Positions 11,071-20,813 are shown, numbered from the stretch's first letter. The stretch: 64,000 nt of DNA from Phytobacter ursingii (GCA_901456055.1 CABDWT010000018.1:62001-126000); one strand, 5' to 3'. The notes: generated by a model not told the origin, from the letters alone. Numbers and translations are program-made.

Positions 11071-11948
11071 ACTTCCCTCTCTTCACTGTTTTGCGGCTGC
11101 TCCCATTTGCGCCAGACGCCCTCCACATCAGCAGGTAGCCAAAGCTTGCGCCCCAGCTCAATCCATGCGCATGGCTGATGGAAATCCGATCCCTGGGAGG
11201 CCAGTAAACCGAACTGGCGGGCATACTCGGCGAGCTGTTTACGCTCATTGGGAGCCTGCTGGCATTGGGCAACTTCCATCGCCTCTCCGCCGCTTTGGGC
11301 AAAATGCGCCAGCAGTCTTTTCAACCATTTAGCGGAGAGATCGTATCGGCCCGGATGGGCCAGGACCGCCGTTCCGCCAGAATGATGAATCACTTCAATA
11401 GCTTGTTCTATTGTACACCACTGTGGTGGAACATATCCGGTTTTCCCGCGCGCAAGATACCTTTTGAATACATCCGCCATACTGGAGGCTTTACCGCACT
11501 CCACCAGAAAACGGGCAAAATGTCCGCGCGTGACGGCAGCCCCCTGCGCCAGTCGCTGCGCGCCTTCCCAGGCGCCCGGGATATGGGACTTTTCCAGTCG
11601 CTCAGCAATCAGCCTGCCGCGCTGCTGGCGCCGCTCATGCTGCTCCTGTAAAAATGAACATAACGCTGGATGTTCAATATCGATATTCAGGCCCACAATG
11701 TGAATCTCGTGATTTTCCCAGACGGTGGAAATCTCCACACCGGCTATCAATGTCAGTGCCAGCCCGGTACGTTCAATTTCTTCTCGCGCAGCGGGAATAG
11801 CGGCTGTCGTATCGTGATCGGTAATCGCCAGGGTTCCCACACGCATTGCAACCGCACGGTGGACCAGTTCTTGTGGGGTCAGGACGCCATCAGAGGCAAT
11901 AGTGTGGCTGTGCAGGTCATAAATCACTGCGTAATTCGTGTCGCTCAA
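11067..11948 (-). CDS. rnm: RNase AM (YciV), PHP-domain 5'-3' exonuclease
   Basis: PHP-family phosphoesterase; the E. coli enzyme trims the 5' ends of rRNA precursors and hydrolyses 3',5'-bisphosphonucleotides. Metal-ligand motifs are visible: YDLHSHTIASDG at the start (HxH), ITDHDTT near residue 38, GVEIST near 70, LAHPGRY near 195 and SQGSDFH near 255. The 293-residue length is obtained with the TTG at 11948 (LSDTNYAV), as in E. coli; the extra upstream residues MFFRPWEPL are unlikely. Divergent from the trp operon, overlapping yciO by four bases. Confidence 0.93.
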   Translation of the reverse strand: MSDTNYAVIYDLHSHTIASDGVLTPQELVHRAVAMRVGTLAITDHDTTAAIPAAREEIERTGLALTLIAGVEISTVWENHEIHIVGLNIDIEHPALCSFLQEQHERRQQRGRLIAERLEKSHIPGAWEGAQRLAQGAAVTRGHFARFLVECGKASSMADVFKRYLARGKTGYVPPQWCTIEQAIEVIHHSGGTAVLAHPGRYDLSAKWLKRLLAHFAQSGGEAMEVAQCQQAPNERKQLAEYARQFGLLASQGSDFHQPCAWIELGRKLWLPADVEGVWRKWEQPQNSEEREV

Positions 11949-12024
11949 AAGCGGCTCCCATGGCCGAAAAAACAATAACTGTGCCCTATCATAACGTTCT
12001 GCGGCGATTTTCTGAAATCGAGGG

Positions 12025-12053
12025 TTGACTTTCCTCGCGCGAACCAGTTAACT
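12025..12053 (+). promoter_or_regulatory. trp promoter
   Basis: A -35 box TTGACT at 12025-12030 and a -10 box TTAACT at 12048-12053 are separated by 17 bp, upstream of the trp leader peptide. The arrangement matches the E. coli trp promoter. Confidence 0.88.
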
Positions 12054-12059
12054 AGTACG
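12040..12059 (+). promoter_or_regulatory. trp operator (TrpR site)
   Basis: The imperfect palindrome CGAACCAGTTAACTAGTACG covers the -10 box, as in the E. coli trp operator, whose core is ACTAGT...ACTAGT. TrpR with bound tryptophan would block RNA polymerase here. One half-site has CCAGTT in place of CTAGTT. Confidence 0.8.
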
Positions 12060-12085
12060 CAAGTTCACTCCATGAGGTATCCCTG

Positions 12086-12130
12086 ATGAATATGCATTTT
12101 TCCGTTAACCGCTGGTGGCGCACTCCCTGA
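12086..12130 (+). CDS. trpL: trp operon leader peptide
   Basis: A 14-codon frame reads MNMHFSVNRWWRTP and ends in TGA. The tandem tryptophan codons TGG TGG (12113-12118) followed by Arg-Thr are the hallmark of enterobacterial trp leaders, where ribosome stalling at low Trp-tRNA prevents formation of the terminator hairpin. The N-terminal half differs from the E. coli peptide ([14 protein letters not shown]) while the control codons are kept. The peptide is too short for ordinary gene finding but sits exactly between the promoter and the attenuator. Confidence 0.92.
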   Translation: MNMHFSVNRWWRTP

Positions 12131-12170
12131 CATTGGGCAGTGTTTCACGTGCGTATTCAGCACACCGATA

Positions 12171-12201
12171 CCCGGCCCGCCAACTGAGCGGGCTTTTTTT
12201 T
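12171..12201 (+). terminator. trp attenuator terminator hairpin
   Basis: GCCCGC, loop CAACTGA, GCGGGC and eight T's form the 3:4 attenuator stem 40 bases after the trpL stop and just before trpE. The upstream CGGGCAG/TTGGGCAG-type segment gives the competing anti-terminator. This is the second control layer of the operon. Confidence 0.92.
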
Positions 12202-12223
12202 GAACATATTTATGAGAGCAACT

Positions 12224-13786
12224 ATGCAAACGCAAAAACCGACACTCGAATTGCTCACCAGCAACGCGCTGTACCGGGAGAACCCGACCGCGTTATTCCA
12301 TCAACTGTGTGGTGCACGCCCGGCAACGTTGTTGCTGGAATCCGCCGATATCGACAGCAAAAACGATTTAAAAAGCCTGCTGCTGGTGGATAGCGCGCTG
12401 CGCATTACCGCTTTGGGTGACACTGTCACTATTCAGGCCTTAACCCAAAACGGGGCCTCCCTGCTGCCGCTGCTGGATGCCGCACTTCCGGCAGGGGTTG
12501 AGAACACCATCCAGACAGATTCTCGCGTATTGCGTTTTCCGCCGGTCAGCACCCTGCTCGATGAAGATGCACGCCTGTGCTCGCTCTCTGTTTTCGATGC
12601 CTTCCGTCTGCTACAGGGGCTGGTTGATGTCCCGACTGACGAGCGCGAAGCCATGTTCTTCGGCGGCCTGTTTGCCTACGACCTGGTGGCCGGGTTTGAA
12701 GATTTACCTGCACTGAATCATGACCGCCGCTGTCCGGACTACTGCTTTTATCTGGCAGAAACCTTACTGGTGATCGACCATCAGAAGCGTCACACCCGCA
12801 TTCAGGTGAGTCTGTTTTCCACTGATGCCAACGAAAAAGCGCGTCTGACGCAGCGCATTGAAACACTGCATGAACAGCTAAACATACCGCCAGCGCCATT
12901 GCCGGTTGAATCCGTCAGCAATATGCGTTGCGACTGCAACCAGAGCGATGAAGAGTACGGCGCGGTTGTGCGTCAGATGCAAAAAGCGATTCGCGCCGGT
13001 GAGATTTTCCAGGTCGTTCCGTCCCGCCGCTTCACCCTGCCGTGCCCGTCACCGCTGGCCGCCTATGAAGTGCTAAAAAAGAGCAACCCAAGTCCGTACA
13101 TGTTCTTTATGCAGGACAGCGATTTCGCTCTGTTTGGCGCATCGCCGGAAAGCTCGCTCAAATATGACGCCACCTCGCGCCAGATTGAAATCTACCCCAT
13201 CGCCGGGACACGCCCACGCGGTCGTCGCGCTGACGGTTCGCTGGACCGGGATCTGGACAGCCGTATTGAACTCGAAATGCGTACCGACCATAAAGAGTTA
13301 TCCGAGCACCTGATGCTGGTTGATCTCGCGCGTAACGATCTGGCGCGAATTTGTACTCCGGGCAGCCGTTATGTCGCTGACCTGACCAAAGTGGACCGCT
13401 ACTCCTTCGTTATGCACCTGGTGTCGCGTGTGGTCGGTGAATTGCGCCAGGATCTCGATGTACTGCACGCCTATCGCGCCTGTATGAACATGGGCACGCT
13501 CAGCGGCGCGCCGAAAGTACGCGCCATGCAATTGATTGCCGATGCGGAAGGTTCCCGCCGCGGCAGTTATGGCGGTGCCGTGGGCTATTTCACCGCCCAT
13601 GGTGACCTGGACACCTGCATTGTGATTCGTTCTGCCTGGGTCGAAGACGGTGTTGCCACCGTTCAGGCAGGCGCTGGCGTGGTACTGGATTCGGTACCGC
13701 AATCAGAAGCCGATGAAACACGTAATAAAGCCCGCGCGGTTCTGCGCGCCATTGCTAAAGCGCATAACGCTCAGGAGACGTTCTGA
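12224..13786 (+). CDS. trpE: Anthranilate synthase component I
   Basis: Aminates chorismate to anthranilate, the first step of tryptophan synthesis, and is feedback-inhibited by Trp. The 520 residues show the N-terminal Trp-binding element [10 protein letters not shown] (residues 39-48) and the chorismate-binding domain with [12 protein letters not shown]-like [10 protein letters not shown] near 325, the NRxxD-like [12 protein letters not shown] and [11 protein letters not shown] near 420. The start at 12224 ([11 protein letters not shown]) follows the attenuator and equals the E. coli length; the frame upstream overlaps the terminator. The stop overlaps the trpD start (TGATG), giving translational coupling. 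Confidence 0.98.
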   Translation: MQTQKPTLELLTSNALYRENPTALFHQLCGARPATLLLESADIDSKNDLKSLLLVDSALRITALGDTVTIQALTQNGASLLPLLDAALPAGVENTIQTDSRVLRFPPVSTLLDEDARLCSLSVFDAFRLLQGLVDVPTDEREAMFFGGLFAYDLVAGFEDLPALNHDRRCPDYCFYLAETLLVIDHQKRHTRIQVSLFSTDANEKARLTQRIETLHEQLNIPPAPLPVESVSNMRCDCNQSDEEYGAVVRQMQKAIRAGEIFQVVPSRRFTLPCPSPLAAYEVLKKSNPSPYMFFMQDSDFALFGASPESSLKYDATSRQIEIYPIAGTRPRGRRADGSLDRDLDSRIELEMRTDHKELSEHLMLVDLARNDLARICTPGSRYVADLTKVDRYSFVMHLVSRVVGELRQDLDVLHAYRACMNMGTLSGAPKVRAMQLIADAEGSRRGSYGGAVGYFTAHGDLDTCIVIRSAWVEDGVATVQAGAGVVLDSVPQSEADETRNKARAVLRAIAKAHNAQETF

Positions 13787-15381
13787 TGGCTGACATTCTG
13801 CTGCTCGATAATATCGACTCATTTACCTATAACCTTGCCGATCAATTACGCGCCAGCGGGCATAACGTGGTGATTTACCGTAACCATGTCCCGGCACAAA
13901 CCCTGATTGACCGCCTGGCGACCATGAAAAACCCGGTACTTATGCTCTCGCCAGGACCAGGCGCCCCCTCGGAAGCGGGTTGCATGCCTGAGTTGCTGAC
14001 GCGCATGCGCGGCAAACTGCCGATAATAGGCATCTGTCTGGGACACCAGGCGATTGTGGAAGCCTACGGTGGCTATGTCGGTCAGGCTGGCGAAATTCTG
14101 CACGGCAAAGCCTCCAGCATTGAACATGACGGCCAGGCAATGTTTGCCGGCCTGGCGAACCCGCTACCGGTGGCGCGCTACCATTCCCTGGTAGGCAGCA
14201 ACATTCCGGCAGGGTTAACTATCAACGCGCACTTTAACGGCATGGTCATGGCCGTGCGTCATGATGCGGATCGCGTCTGCGGTTTCCAGTTCCATCCGGA
14301 ATCTATTCTGACCTCACAGGGAGCCCGTTTGCTGGAACAAACTCTGGCATGGGCGCTGCAAAAACTGGAGCAGACCAATACGCTTCAACCGGTACTGGAG
14401 AAACTGTATCAGGCGCAAACACTGAGCCAGCAAGAAAGCCACCAGCTCTTCTCTGCCGTTGTGCGCGGCGAACTGAAACCTGAGCAACTGGCCGCGGCGC
14501 TGGTGAGTATGAAAGTACGTGGTGAGCACCCGAATGAAATTGCCGGGGCGGCCACCGCGTTACTGGAAAATGCCGCGCCGTTCCCGCGCCCGGATTATCC
14601 GTTCGCCGACATCGTGGGCACCGGTGGCGACGGCAGCAACAGTATCAATATTTCAACGGCCAGTGCGTTTGTGGCGGCAGCCTGCGGTCTCAAAGTCGCA
14701 AAACACGGTAACCGCAGCGTTTCCAGCCGTTCCGGATCCTCCGATTTACTGGCCGCTTTCGGTATTAACCTGGATATGAACGCCGACAAATCCCGCACTG
14801 CGCTTGATGAGCTGGGCGTGTGTTTCCTGTTCGCGCCGAAGTACCACACCGGGTTCCGCCACGCGATGCCGGTGCGCCAACAGCTCAAAACACGCACCCT
14901 GTTTAACGTGCTGGGGCCCCTGATTAACCCGGCGCATCCGCCGCTGGCATTGATTGGCGTGTACAGCCCGGAGCTGGTGCTGCCGATTGCCGAAACTCTG
15001 CGCGTACTGGGTTATCAGCGTGCTGCCGTTGTGCATAGCGGCGGCATGGATGAAGTTTCCCTCCATGCCCCGACGGTAGTGGCCGAATTGCGCGATGGCG
15101 AGATCAAAAGCTACCAGTTGACCGCTGCCGATTTCGGTCTGACGCCGTATCATCAGGAGCAACTGGCAGGCGGTACGCCGGAAGAAAACCGTGACATTCT
15201 GACACGCTTACTACAAGGTAAAGGTGAAGCCGCCCATGAGGCCGCCGTTGCTGCAAATGTCGCCATGTTGATGCGTTTACATGGGGAAGAAGATTTGCAA
15301 GCCAACGCGCAGAAAGTTCTGCAGGTGCTGCACAGCGGCGCCGCCTATGACAAAGTCACCGCACTTGCGGCAAGAGGGTAA
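13786..15381 (+). CDS. trpD: Anthranilate synthase component II / anthranilate phosphoribosyltransferase (TrpGD fusion)
   Basis: Bifunctional enzyme. The N-terminal glutamine amidotransferase supplies ammonia to TrpE, and the C-terminal domain joins anthranilate to PRPP. In the 531-residue chain, the amidotransferase nucleophile is in [15 protein letters not shown] (Cys near residue 84), with the His-Glu pair in [11 protein letters not shown] near 170. The phosphoribosyltransferase shows the glycine loop [14 protein letters not shown] near residue 282 and [17 protein letters not shown]. The fusion is typical of Escherichia-type enterobacteria. Length equals E. coli TrpD. Confidence 0.98.
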   Translation: MADILLLDNIDSFTYNLADQLRASGHNVVIYRNHVPAQTLIDRLATMKNPVLMLSPGPGAPSEAGCMPELLTRMRGKLPIIGICLGHQAIVEAYGGYVGQAGEILHGKASSIEHDGQAMFAGLANPLPVARYHSLVGSNIPAGLTINAHFNGMVMAVRHDADRVCGFQFHPESILTSQGARLLEQTLAWALQKLEQTNTLQPVLEKLYQAQTLSQQESHQLFSAVVRGELKPEQLAAALVSMKVRGEHPNEIAGAATALLENAAPFPRPDYPFADIVGTGGDGSNSINISTASAFVAAACGLKVAKHGNRSVSSRSGSSDLLAAFGINLDMNADKSRTALDELGVCFLFAPKYHTGFRHAMPVRQQLKTRTLFNVLGPLINPAHPPLALIGVYSPELVLPIAETLRVLGYQRAAVVHSGGMDEVSLHAPTVVAELRDGEIKSYQLTAADFGLTPYHQEQLAGGTPEENRDILTRLLQGKGEAAHEAAVAANVAMLMRLHGEEDLQANAQKVLQVLHSGAAYDKVTALAARG

Positions 15382-15384
15382 AGA

Positions 15385-16743
15385 ATGCAAACCGTATTAG
15401 CAAAAATCGTCGCGGATAAGGCGATTTGGGTAGCCGCCCGCAAGGAGCAGCAGCCGCTGGCCAGTTTTCAGAACGACGTGGTGCCGAGCACCCGGCGCTT
15501 CTACGACGCCCTGCAGGGTACGCGCACCGCGTTTATCCTGGAATGCAAAAAAGCCTCCCCGTCCAAAGGGGTGATTCGCAATGATTTCGACCCGGCGCGC
15601 ATCGCTGGGGTGTACAAGCATCATGCGTCGGCGATCTCTGTGCTGACCGACGAGAAATATTTCCAGGGTAGCTTTGATTTTCTGCCCATCGTCAGCCGCA
15701 TCGCGCATCAGCCGATTCTGTGTAAGGACTTCATTATCGACCCTTACCAGATTTATCTGGCGCGCTTTTACCAGGCCGATGCCTGCCTGTTGATGCTCTC
15801 GGTACTGGATGATGAGCAATACCGCCAGCTTTCTGCCGTAGCCCACAGCCTGAACATGGGCGTACTGACGGAAGTCAGCAACGAAGAAGAGCTGGAACGC
15901 GCTATCGCGCTTGGTGCAAAAGTGGTCGGCATCAATAACCGCGACCTGCGCGATCTGTCCATTGATCTGAACCGTACGCGTCAGTTGGCGCCGCGCCTTG
16001 GCGCAGGGGTCACGGTTATTAGCGAGTCAGGCATTAATACTTATGCCCAGGTGCGTGAGCTGAGTCATTTCGCCAACGGTTTCCTGATTGGCTCCGCGCT
16101 GATGTCTCATGACGATCTTGACGCTGCCGTGAAACGCGTCCTGCTTGGTGAGAATAAAGTCTGTGGCCTGACACGTGCGCAGGATGCCCGTGTCGCCCAT
16201 GAAGCAGGCGCGATTTACGGCGGTCTGATTTTCGTCGCCTCATCCCCCCGAGCTGTCGACGTCGCGCAGGCCCGTACGGTGATGGCCGGGGCGCCGCTCC
16301 AGTATGTTGGCGTGTTCCGTAATGCCCCTGTCGAAACCGTGTCGGCGAACGTCGAGCAACTGGGGTTAGTCGCCGTACAGTTACACGGCAGTGAAGACCA
16401 GAACTACATCGACACGCTGCGTAAGCAGTTGCCGGACAGCGTGCAAATCTGGAAGGCGTTGAGCGTTGGCGACACGTTGCCGGCCCGCAACCTGAACCAC
16501 GTCGATAAATATCTATTTGATAACGGTCAGGGCGGCAGCGGTAAGCGTTTTGACTGGAGCCTGTTATCAGGTCAAACGCTGGATAACGTCCTGCTTGCTG
16601 GCGGGCTTGGCGCAGATAACTGCGTGGAAGCGGCCAAAACCGGCTGTGCCGGACTCGATTTCAATTCAGGCGTAGAGTCTGAACCCGGGAAAAAAGACGC
16701 CGAAAAAGTGGCCTCGGTATTCCGAACTTTACGCGCTTATTAA
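15385..16743 (+). CDS. trpC: Indole-3-glycerol-phosphate synthase / phosphoribosylanthranilate isomerase
   Basis: Bifunctional TrpC-TrpF enzyme made of two (βα)8 barrels, catalysing the fourth and third steps of tryptophan synthesis in turn. The first barrel shows ILECKKASPSKGVI near residue 53 and ISESGINTYAQV near 213. The second begins near residue 257 (KVCGLTRAQDA) and ends with LAGGLGADNCVEA and LDFNSGVESEPGKKD. At 452 residues it is one shorter than E. coli TrpC, because it lacks a second initiator Met. It starts three bases after trpD. Confidence 0.97.
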   Translation: MQTVLAKIVADKAIWVAARKEQQPLASFQNDVVPSTRRFYDALQGTRTAFILECKKASPSKGVIRNDFDPARIAGVYKHHASAISVLTDEKYFQGSFDFLPIVSRIAHQPILCKDFIIDPYQIYLARFYQADACLLMLSVLDDEQYRQLSAVAHSLNMGVLTEVSNEEELERAIALGAKVVGINNRDLRDLSIDLNRTRQLAPRLGAGVTVISESGINTYAQVRELSHFANGFLIGSALMSHDDLDAAVKRVLLGENKVCGLTRAQDARVAHEAGAIYGGLIFVASSPRAVDVAQARTVMAGAPLQYVGVFRNAPVETVSANVEQLGLVAVQLHGSEDQNYIDTLRKQLPDSVQIWKALSVGDTLPARNLNHVDKYLFDNGQGGSGKRFDWSLLSGQTLDNVLLAGGLGADNCVEAAKTGCAGLDFNSGVESEPGKKDAEKVASVFRTLRAY

Positions 16744-16755
16744 GGAAGAAAAACC

Positions 16756-17949
16756 ATGACGACATTATTAAACCCCTATTTTGGTGAGTTTGGCGGCATG
16801 TATGTGCCGCAAATCCTGATGCCTGCACTGCGTCAGCTGGAAGAAGCCTTTGTCAGCGCGCAAAAAGATCCCGAGTTTCAGGCTCAGTTCACCGATTTAC
16901 TGAAAAATTACGCCGGCCGTCCGACCGCGCTGACCAAATGCCAGAACATTACCGCGGGAACCAACACCACCTTGTATCTTAAGCGTGAAGATCTGCTGCA
17001 CGGCGGCGCGCATAAGACCAACCAGGTGCTGGGTCAGGCACTGCTGGCGAAGCGGATGGGCAAGACCGAAATCATCGCCGAAACCGGTGCGGGTCAACAT
17101 GGTGTGGCCTCGGCGCTCGCCAGCGCCCTGCTCGGCCTGAAATGCCGTATCTACATGGGCGCGAAAGATGTGGAGCGCCAATCGCCAAACGTTTTCCGGA
17201 TGCGTTTAATGGGTGCGGAAGTGATCCCGGTGCATAGTGGCTCCGCTACCCTGAAAGATGCCTGTAACGAAGCGCTGCGTGACTGGTCTGGTAGCTACGA
17301 CACCGCGCACTACATGCTCGGTACTGCTGCAGGTCCACATCCCTTCCCGACCATTGTGCGCGAATTCCAGCGGATGATTGGTGAAGAGACCAAAGCGCAG
17401 ATCCTCGAAAAAGAAGGCCGTCTGCCGGATGCCGTGATCGCCTGCGTGGGCGGTGGTTCAAATGCAATCGGGATGTTTGCCGATTTCATTGAAGAGACCA
17501 GCGTAGGCCTTATCGGGGTAGAACCTGCCGGACACGGCATCGAGACCGGTGAACATGGCGCGCCGCTCAAGCATGGCCGCGTGGGGATCTATTTCGGTAT
17601 GAAATCGCCAATGATGCAGACCGATGAAGGGCAGATTGAGGAATCTTACTCTATCTCCGCGGGACTGGATTTCCCGTCCGTTGGCCCGCAACACGCTTAT
17701 CTGAACAGCACTGGTCGTGCGGATTATGTCTCCATCACCGATGACGAGGCGCTCGAGGCCTTTAAGACACTGTGCCGCCACGAAGGGATCATCCCGGCGC
17801 TGGAGTCCTCCCATGCCCTGGCCCATGCGCTGAAAATGATGCGTGAAAACCCGGAAAAAGAGCAGTTGCTGGTGGTAAACCTGTCTGGCCGTGGAGATAA
17901 AGACATCTTCACCGTACACGATATTTTGAAAGCGCGAGGGGAAATCTGA
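16756..17949 (+). CDS. trpB: Tryptophan synthase beta chain
   Basis: PLP-dependent subunit that condenses indole with L-serine to make tryptophan in the α2β2 complex. The 397-residue chain carries the PLP lysine in [12 protein letters not shown] near residue 87, [10 protein letters not shown] near 109, and the phosphate loop [12 protein letters not shown] near 232. Its last base overlaps the trpA ATG (TGATG), coupling the two subunits in equal amounts. Confidence 0.98.
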   Translation: MTTLLNPYFGEFGGMYVPQILMPALRQLEEAFVSAQKDPEFQAQFTDLLKNYAGRPTALTKCQNITAGTNTTLYLKREDLLHGGAHKTNQVLGQALLAKRMGKTEIIAETGAGQHGVASALASALLGLKCRIYMGAKDVERQSPNVFRMRLMGAEVIPVHSGSATLKDACNEALRDWSGSYDTAHYMLGTAAGPHPFPTIVREFQRMIGEETKAQILEKEGRLPDAVIACVGGGSNAIGMFADFIEETSVGLIGVEPAGHGIETGEHGAPLKHGRVGIYFGMKSPMMQTDEGQIEESYSISAGLDFPSVGPQHAYLNSTGRADYVSITDDEALEAFKTLCRHEGIIPALESSHALAHALKMMRENPEKEQLLVVNLSGRGDKDIFTVHDILKARGEI

Positions 17950-18755
17950 TGGAACGCTACGAGACACTGTTTAAGCAATTGAAGGAACGCAAGGAAGGTG
18001 CATTTGTTCCTTTTGTCACGCTGGGCGATCCCTCGCCTGAACAATCGCTGAAAATTATCGATACACTGATTGAAGCGGGTGCCGATGCCCTGGAATTAGG
18101 GATCCCGTTTTCCGACCCACTGGCAGACGGCCCGACCATTCAGAACGCAACGCTACGCGCCTTTGCCGCGGGCGTCACGCCGAGCCAGTGTTTTGAAATG
18201 CTGGCCGCGATTCGCCAGAAACACCCGACGATCCCAATTGGCCTGCTGATGTACGCCAACCTGGTGTTCAGTCGCGGTATTGATGAGTTTTATGCTCAGT
18301 GCGAAAAAGCGGGCGTCGACTCCGTGCTGGTCGCCGACGTGCCGGTAGAAGAATCTGCTCCATTCCGTCAGGCCGCGCTGCGTCATAATGTTGCGCCGAT
18401 CTTCATCTGCCCGCCAAACGCCGATGACGAGTTGCTACGTCAAATTGCTTCGCACGGTCGCGGCTACACCTACCTGCTCTCCCGCGCCGGGGTAACCGGC
18501 GCCGAAAACCGCGCCGCACTGCCGTTACATCATCTGGTCGAAAAACTGACCGAGTATAATGCCGCGCCGCCGTTACAGGGGTTTGGCATCTCTGCACCGG
18601 ATCAGGTGACTGCGGCAATTGACGCCGGTGCTGCCGGGGCGATTTCAGGTTCGGCAATCGTCAAGATTATTGAGAAGAACGTGGATAAACCTGCCACGAT
18701 GCTTGAAGAGCTTGGCGCATTTGTCCGGGCGATGAAAGCGGGTACCCGTCAGTAA
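17949..18755 (+). CDS. trpA: Tryptophan synthase alpha chain
   Basis: Cleaves indole-3-glycerol phosphate to indole and glyceraldehyde-3-phosphate; indole is channelled to TrpB. The 268-residue TIM barrel shows both catalytic acids in [15 protein letters not shown] (Glu49 and Asp60 by E. coli numbering), and the phosphate-binding GFGIS and AISGSAIVK segments near residues 211 and 233. Last gene of the operon, followed by the terminator at 18765-18792. Confidence 0.98.
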   Translation: MERYETLFKQLKERKEGAFVPFVTLGDPSPEQSLKIIDTLIEAGADALELGIPFSDPLADGPTIQNATLRAFAAGVTPSQCFEMLAAIRQKHPTIPIGLLMYANLVFSRGIDEFYAQCEKAGVDSVLVADVPVEESAPFRQAALRHNVAPIFICPPNADDELLRQIASHGRGYTYLLSRAGVTGAENRAALPLHHLVEKLTEYNAAPPLQGFGISAPDQVTAAIDAGAAGAISGSAIVKIIEKNVDKPATMLEELGAFVRAMKAGTRQ

Positions 18756-18764
18756 TTCTCTCTA

Positions 18765-18792
18765 ACGCCCGGCACGTCGCCGGGCGTTTTTC
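18765..18792 (+). terminator. trp operon terminator
   Basis: ACGCCCGGC / GCCGGGCGT stem with short loop and a T run, ten bases after trpA. It touches the stop codon of the convergent MarR remnant. Confidence 0.9.
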
Positions 18793-19129
18793 ACTCACTC
18801 CGTGAAAGGGGGCGCGCGTATTTCTCCACCAGCCGAAACAGATCCTGCACTTCCTGCGCCGTCCAGTTTTCAAACGTGGCATTCAACATCTGCTGACGCG
18901 CCACATCAATTTTCAGGGTCATCGCTTTACCCGCCTCGCTGACCGATACCGCCCTGACGCACCTGTCCTCAGGGTTACTCGTCTTTTGTACCAGCCCCAC
19001 CCGATTTGCCAGGTCGACCACACCGAGTGGCCCAAAGCCTTCAATTGTTACCAGTAAGGGAAAGAGTGTCTGATCCAGATTAATGTCTGCCTTACGCATC
19101 AACTCTACATCGCGTAAGGGATGATTCAT
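18791..19129 (-). pseudogene. Truncated MarR-family regulator remnant
   Basis: The open frame MNHPLRDVELMRKADINLDQTLFPLL... resembles MarR regulators: dimerisation helix, then LVTIEGFGPLGVVDLANRVG, then the wing SNPEDRCVRAVSVSEAGKAMT and a C-terminal helix. Compared with the usual layout (about 140-150 residues), the segment between LANRVG and LVQKTS is too short. The DNA-recognition helix and following helix (about 17 residues) are missing in frame, and the N-terminus is short. It therefore probably cannot bind DNA normally. It faces the oxidoreductase remnant at 19150-19786, a common regulator/target layout. Alternatively it could be an expressed non-DNA-binding protein, which is less likely. 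Confidence 0.65.
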
Positions 19130-19149
19130 CACGCTTTTGCCTTCCCTCG

Positions 19150-19786
19150 CGCTCCCTGGGGAAGTATGGCGGAGCAGGCGCCTGTCGCCCTGAACCATAG
19201 CATAGCGTTGCCGGACGAGCTGGATAGCGTTACCGCCGCAGCCATGGCCAATCCGGGGATGTCACAGCCTGGGCCGCGCGGGAAACTCGCTGTACAAATC
19301 GCTCGTTATCCTTGAGCCAGAAAAATCATTGTGACCGGGCGTAATCCTCAGGCCGTGGCGCAGGCGGGTGGTGATGCAGCGATTTGCCTCAATGATGATG
19401 ACACCTCGCTTCGCGAACAACTGGCGGCGCAATTCGCCAACGGTATTGATGTGGTGGTGGATTATCTGTGGGGTACGAGCACCGTAAACAGACTGATGGC
19501 GGCCACCAAAACCAAAAGCGCGCTGCGTTATGTGCAGGTCGGTTCACTTTCCGGCGGAGAAATCACCCTGCCCGGTGCCTTTTTACGTTCCGCCCCGATT
19601 CAACTGATGGGAAGTAGAATCGGTAGCCTTACGCTGTCGCAATTGTTAACGGCCACACAATCTTTATTCGCCGACGCCGTACCAGGACAGTTCTTCATTG
19701 CCTGCACGCCGCTGCCGCTCAATAATGTCGCAGATGTGTGGGACACGGATGACAGTAAAAAACGAAGCGTATTCATCATCCGTTAG
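19150..19786 (+). pseudogene. Broken zinc-type alcohol dehydrogenase/quinone oxidoreductase (MDR) remnant
   Basis: The frame reads as an MDR-family reductase from WGSMAEQAPV onwards: LPDELDSVTAAAMANPGMS, then LAVQIARY, a TGA stop at 19313-19315, then IIVTGRNPQAVAQAGGDAAICLNDDD, VDYLWG, VQVGSLSGGEITLPG and QLMGSRIGS. The first 70-80 residues of the family are absent, and the glycine-rich cofactor loop between NPGMS and LAVQ is deleted. The stop interrupts the frame at the start of the Rossmann domain. The same frame continues after the stop. It is not functional. Confidence 0.8.
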
Positions 19787-19818
19787 ACGCTAGTGTCTTT
19801 GATGGTAAGGATATCCAG

Positions 19819-20004
19819 ATGTTTAATAAAGCCGCCTTAATAAGAGGCTGGTTTACCGTTGCGACTATTTTCACCTGCTTTACCCTTGGCAGTTATATTG
19901 GGCATTACTATTTTGCCGGTTCACGTATTCCCTGGGTCGTAGGGGTTATTGTCGCGATGGCTATTAACTGGGGATCGTATGGCGTGTTGAAAAAACTAAC
20001 ATGA
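19819..20004 (+). CDS. Small two-span membrane protein, unknown (61 aa)
   Basis: MFNKAALIRGWF begins a 61-residue protein with two probable membrane spans, about residues 10-30 and 37-56, separated by a short polar turn (AGSRIP). The C-terminus is basic (LKKLT). AAGGA stands upstream of the ATG at a good distance, and a strong terminator (20017-20047) follows, so the gene looks genuine and monocistronic. I do not recognise a named family. It lies where E. coli has yciGFE, between the trp operon and ompW. Confidence 0.65.
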   Translation: MFNKAALIRGWFTVATIFTCFTLGSYIGHYYFAGSRIPWVVGVIVAMAINWGSYGVLKKLT

Positions 20005-20016
20005 TCGTATCGTTGA

Positions 20017-20047
20017 TAAAAACTGGCCACCATGAGGCCAGTTTTTA
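20017..20047. terminator. Terminator between the 61-aa gene and ompW
   Basis: AAAACTGGCC/GGCCAGTTTTT stem with a short loop. Flanking A and T runs let it serve both the small membrane gene and convergent ompW. Confidence 0.85.
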
Positions 20048-20058
20048 TATAACGCTTG

Positions 20059-20694
20059 TCAGAAGCGATAGCCGGCTGCAAACATAAATACCCATGGATC
20101 GAGACGCGTACTCACGCTTTGCTGCGCGCCTCCCGCTTTAAAGCGGACGTCTGTATCAATATCCATGTACCAGACCGAGGCATTTATCAGCCAGTTGCGG
20201 TTAATTAAGTAATCCACCCCAACCTGTCCTGCCGCGCCCCAGGAATTTTTCAGACTCAAATCAGACAGCCCTGCCGATTTCCCGGTATCGTTGAATTTTT
20301 CATCAAAGAACATGGTGTAGTTGATACCCGCGCCAATATAAGGGCGGACTTTACTTGCGGCATCGCCAAAATACCATTGTGCCATCAGTGTCGGAGGTAA
20401 ATGGTGAACGGTCGCGATATCACCCGTTGGGCCCGTTCCTACTTTATGGCGAAATGGCGTCGCTGCCAGTAATTCCACGCCAACGTTGTCCGTTGCCATG
20501 TACGTCATGGTCAGGCCGAGCTGGGTATTATTATCGACGTTAAAACTCCCCAGACTCCCTAACACATTATCCGACCCCGCCGTCGGTCTGACGGTGGCGG
20601 TACCAGCGCGCACGAAGAATTCACCCGCTTCATGCGCGTAGGCACCTGCGGAAAGACTACTCAGGATCAATGCTGCCACGGCTAATTTATTCAT
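20059..20694 (-). CDS. ompW: Outer membrane protein OmpW
   Basis: Eight-stranded outer-membrane barrel with a narrow hydrophobic channel; in E. coli it is the colicin S4 receptor and is linked to small hydrophobic substrates and redox stress. The 211-residue precursor has a signal peptide (MNKLAVAALILSSLSAGAYA, cleaved before HEAGEFFVRAG), conserved LGLTMTYMATDNVGVELLAATPFRH and the C-terminal barrel signature ending in YRF. The start at 20694 is chosen because it begins the signal peptide; the longer frame to 20754 adds unrelated residues. A near-consensus FNR site lies upstream at 20800-20813. Confidence 0.96.
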   Translation of the reverse strand: MNKLAVAALILSSLSAGAYAHEAGEFFVRAGTATVRPTAGSDNVLGSLGSFNVDNNTQLGLTMTYMATDNVGVELLAATPFRHKVGTGPTGDIATVHHLPPTLMAQWYFGDAASKVRPYIGAGINYTMFFDEKFNDTGKSAGLSDLSLKNSWGAAGQVGVDYLINRNWLINASVWYMDIDTDVRFKAGGAQQSVSTRLDPWVFMFAAGYRF

Positions 20695-20799
20695 ATCCAC
20701 TCCATGTATGTGGTTTTTCATAGGCGCCGTGAATATACCTACAAATAAGTACACCGTGATCCAATCTGGATCACATTACATTCGTTAATTTAACATTTA

Positions 20800-20813
20800 T
20801 TGATCTGAATTAA
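20800..20813. promoter_or_regulatory. Candidate FNR site upstream of ompW
   Basis: TTGATCTGAATTAA differs by one base from the FNR consensus TTGAT-N4-ATCAA. It is 106-119 bases upstream of ompW, whose E. coli homologue is controlled by FNR. It could also serve the divergent gene at 20976. A second, longer palindrome (TGATCCA...TGGATCA) lies closer to ompW at about 20757-20773. Confidence 0.45.

Noticed and set aside
20757-20773. TGATCCA...TGGATCA palindrome upstream of ompW as a CRP or FNR site
   Set aside because: The half-sites look like CRP/FNR words but the spacer is too long for either protein. The better FNR match is at 20800-20813.
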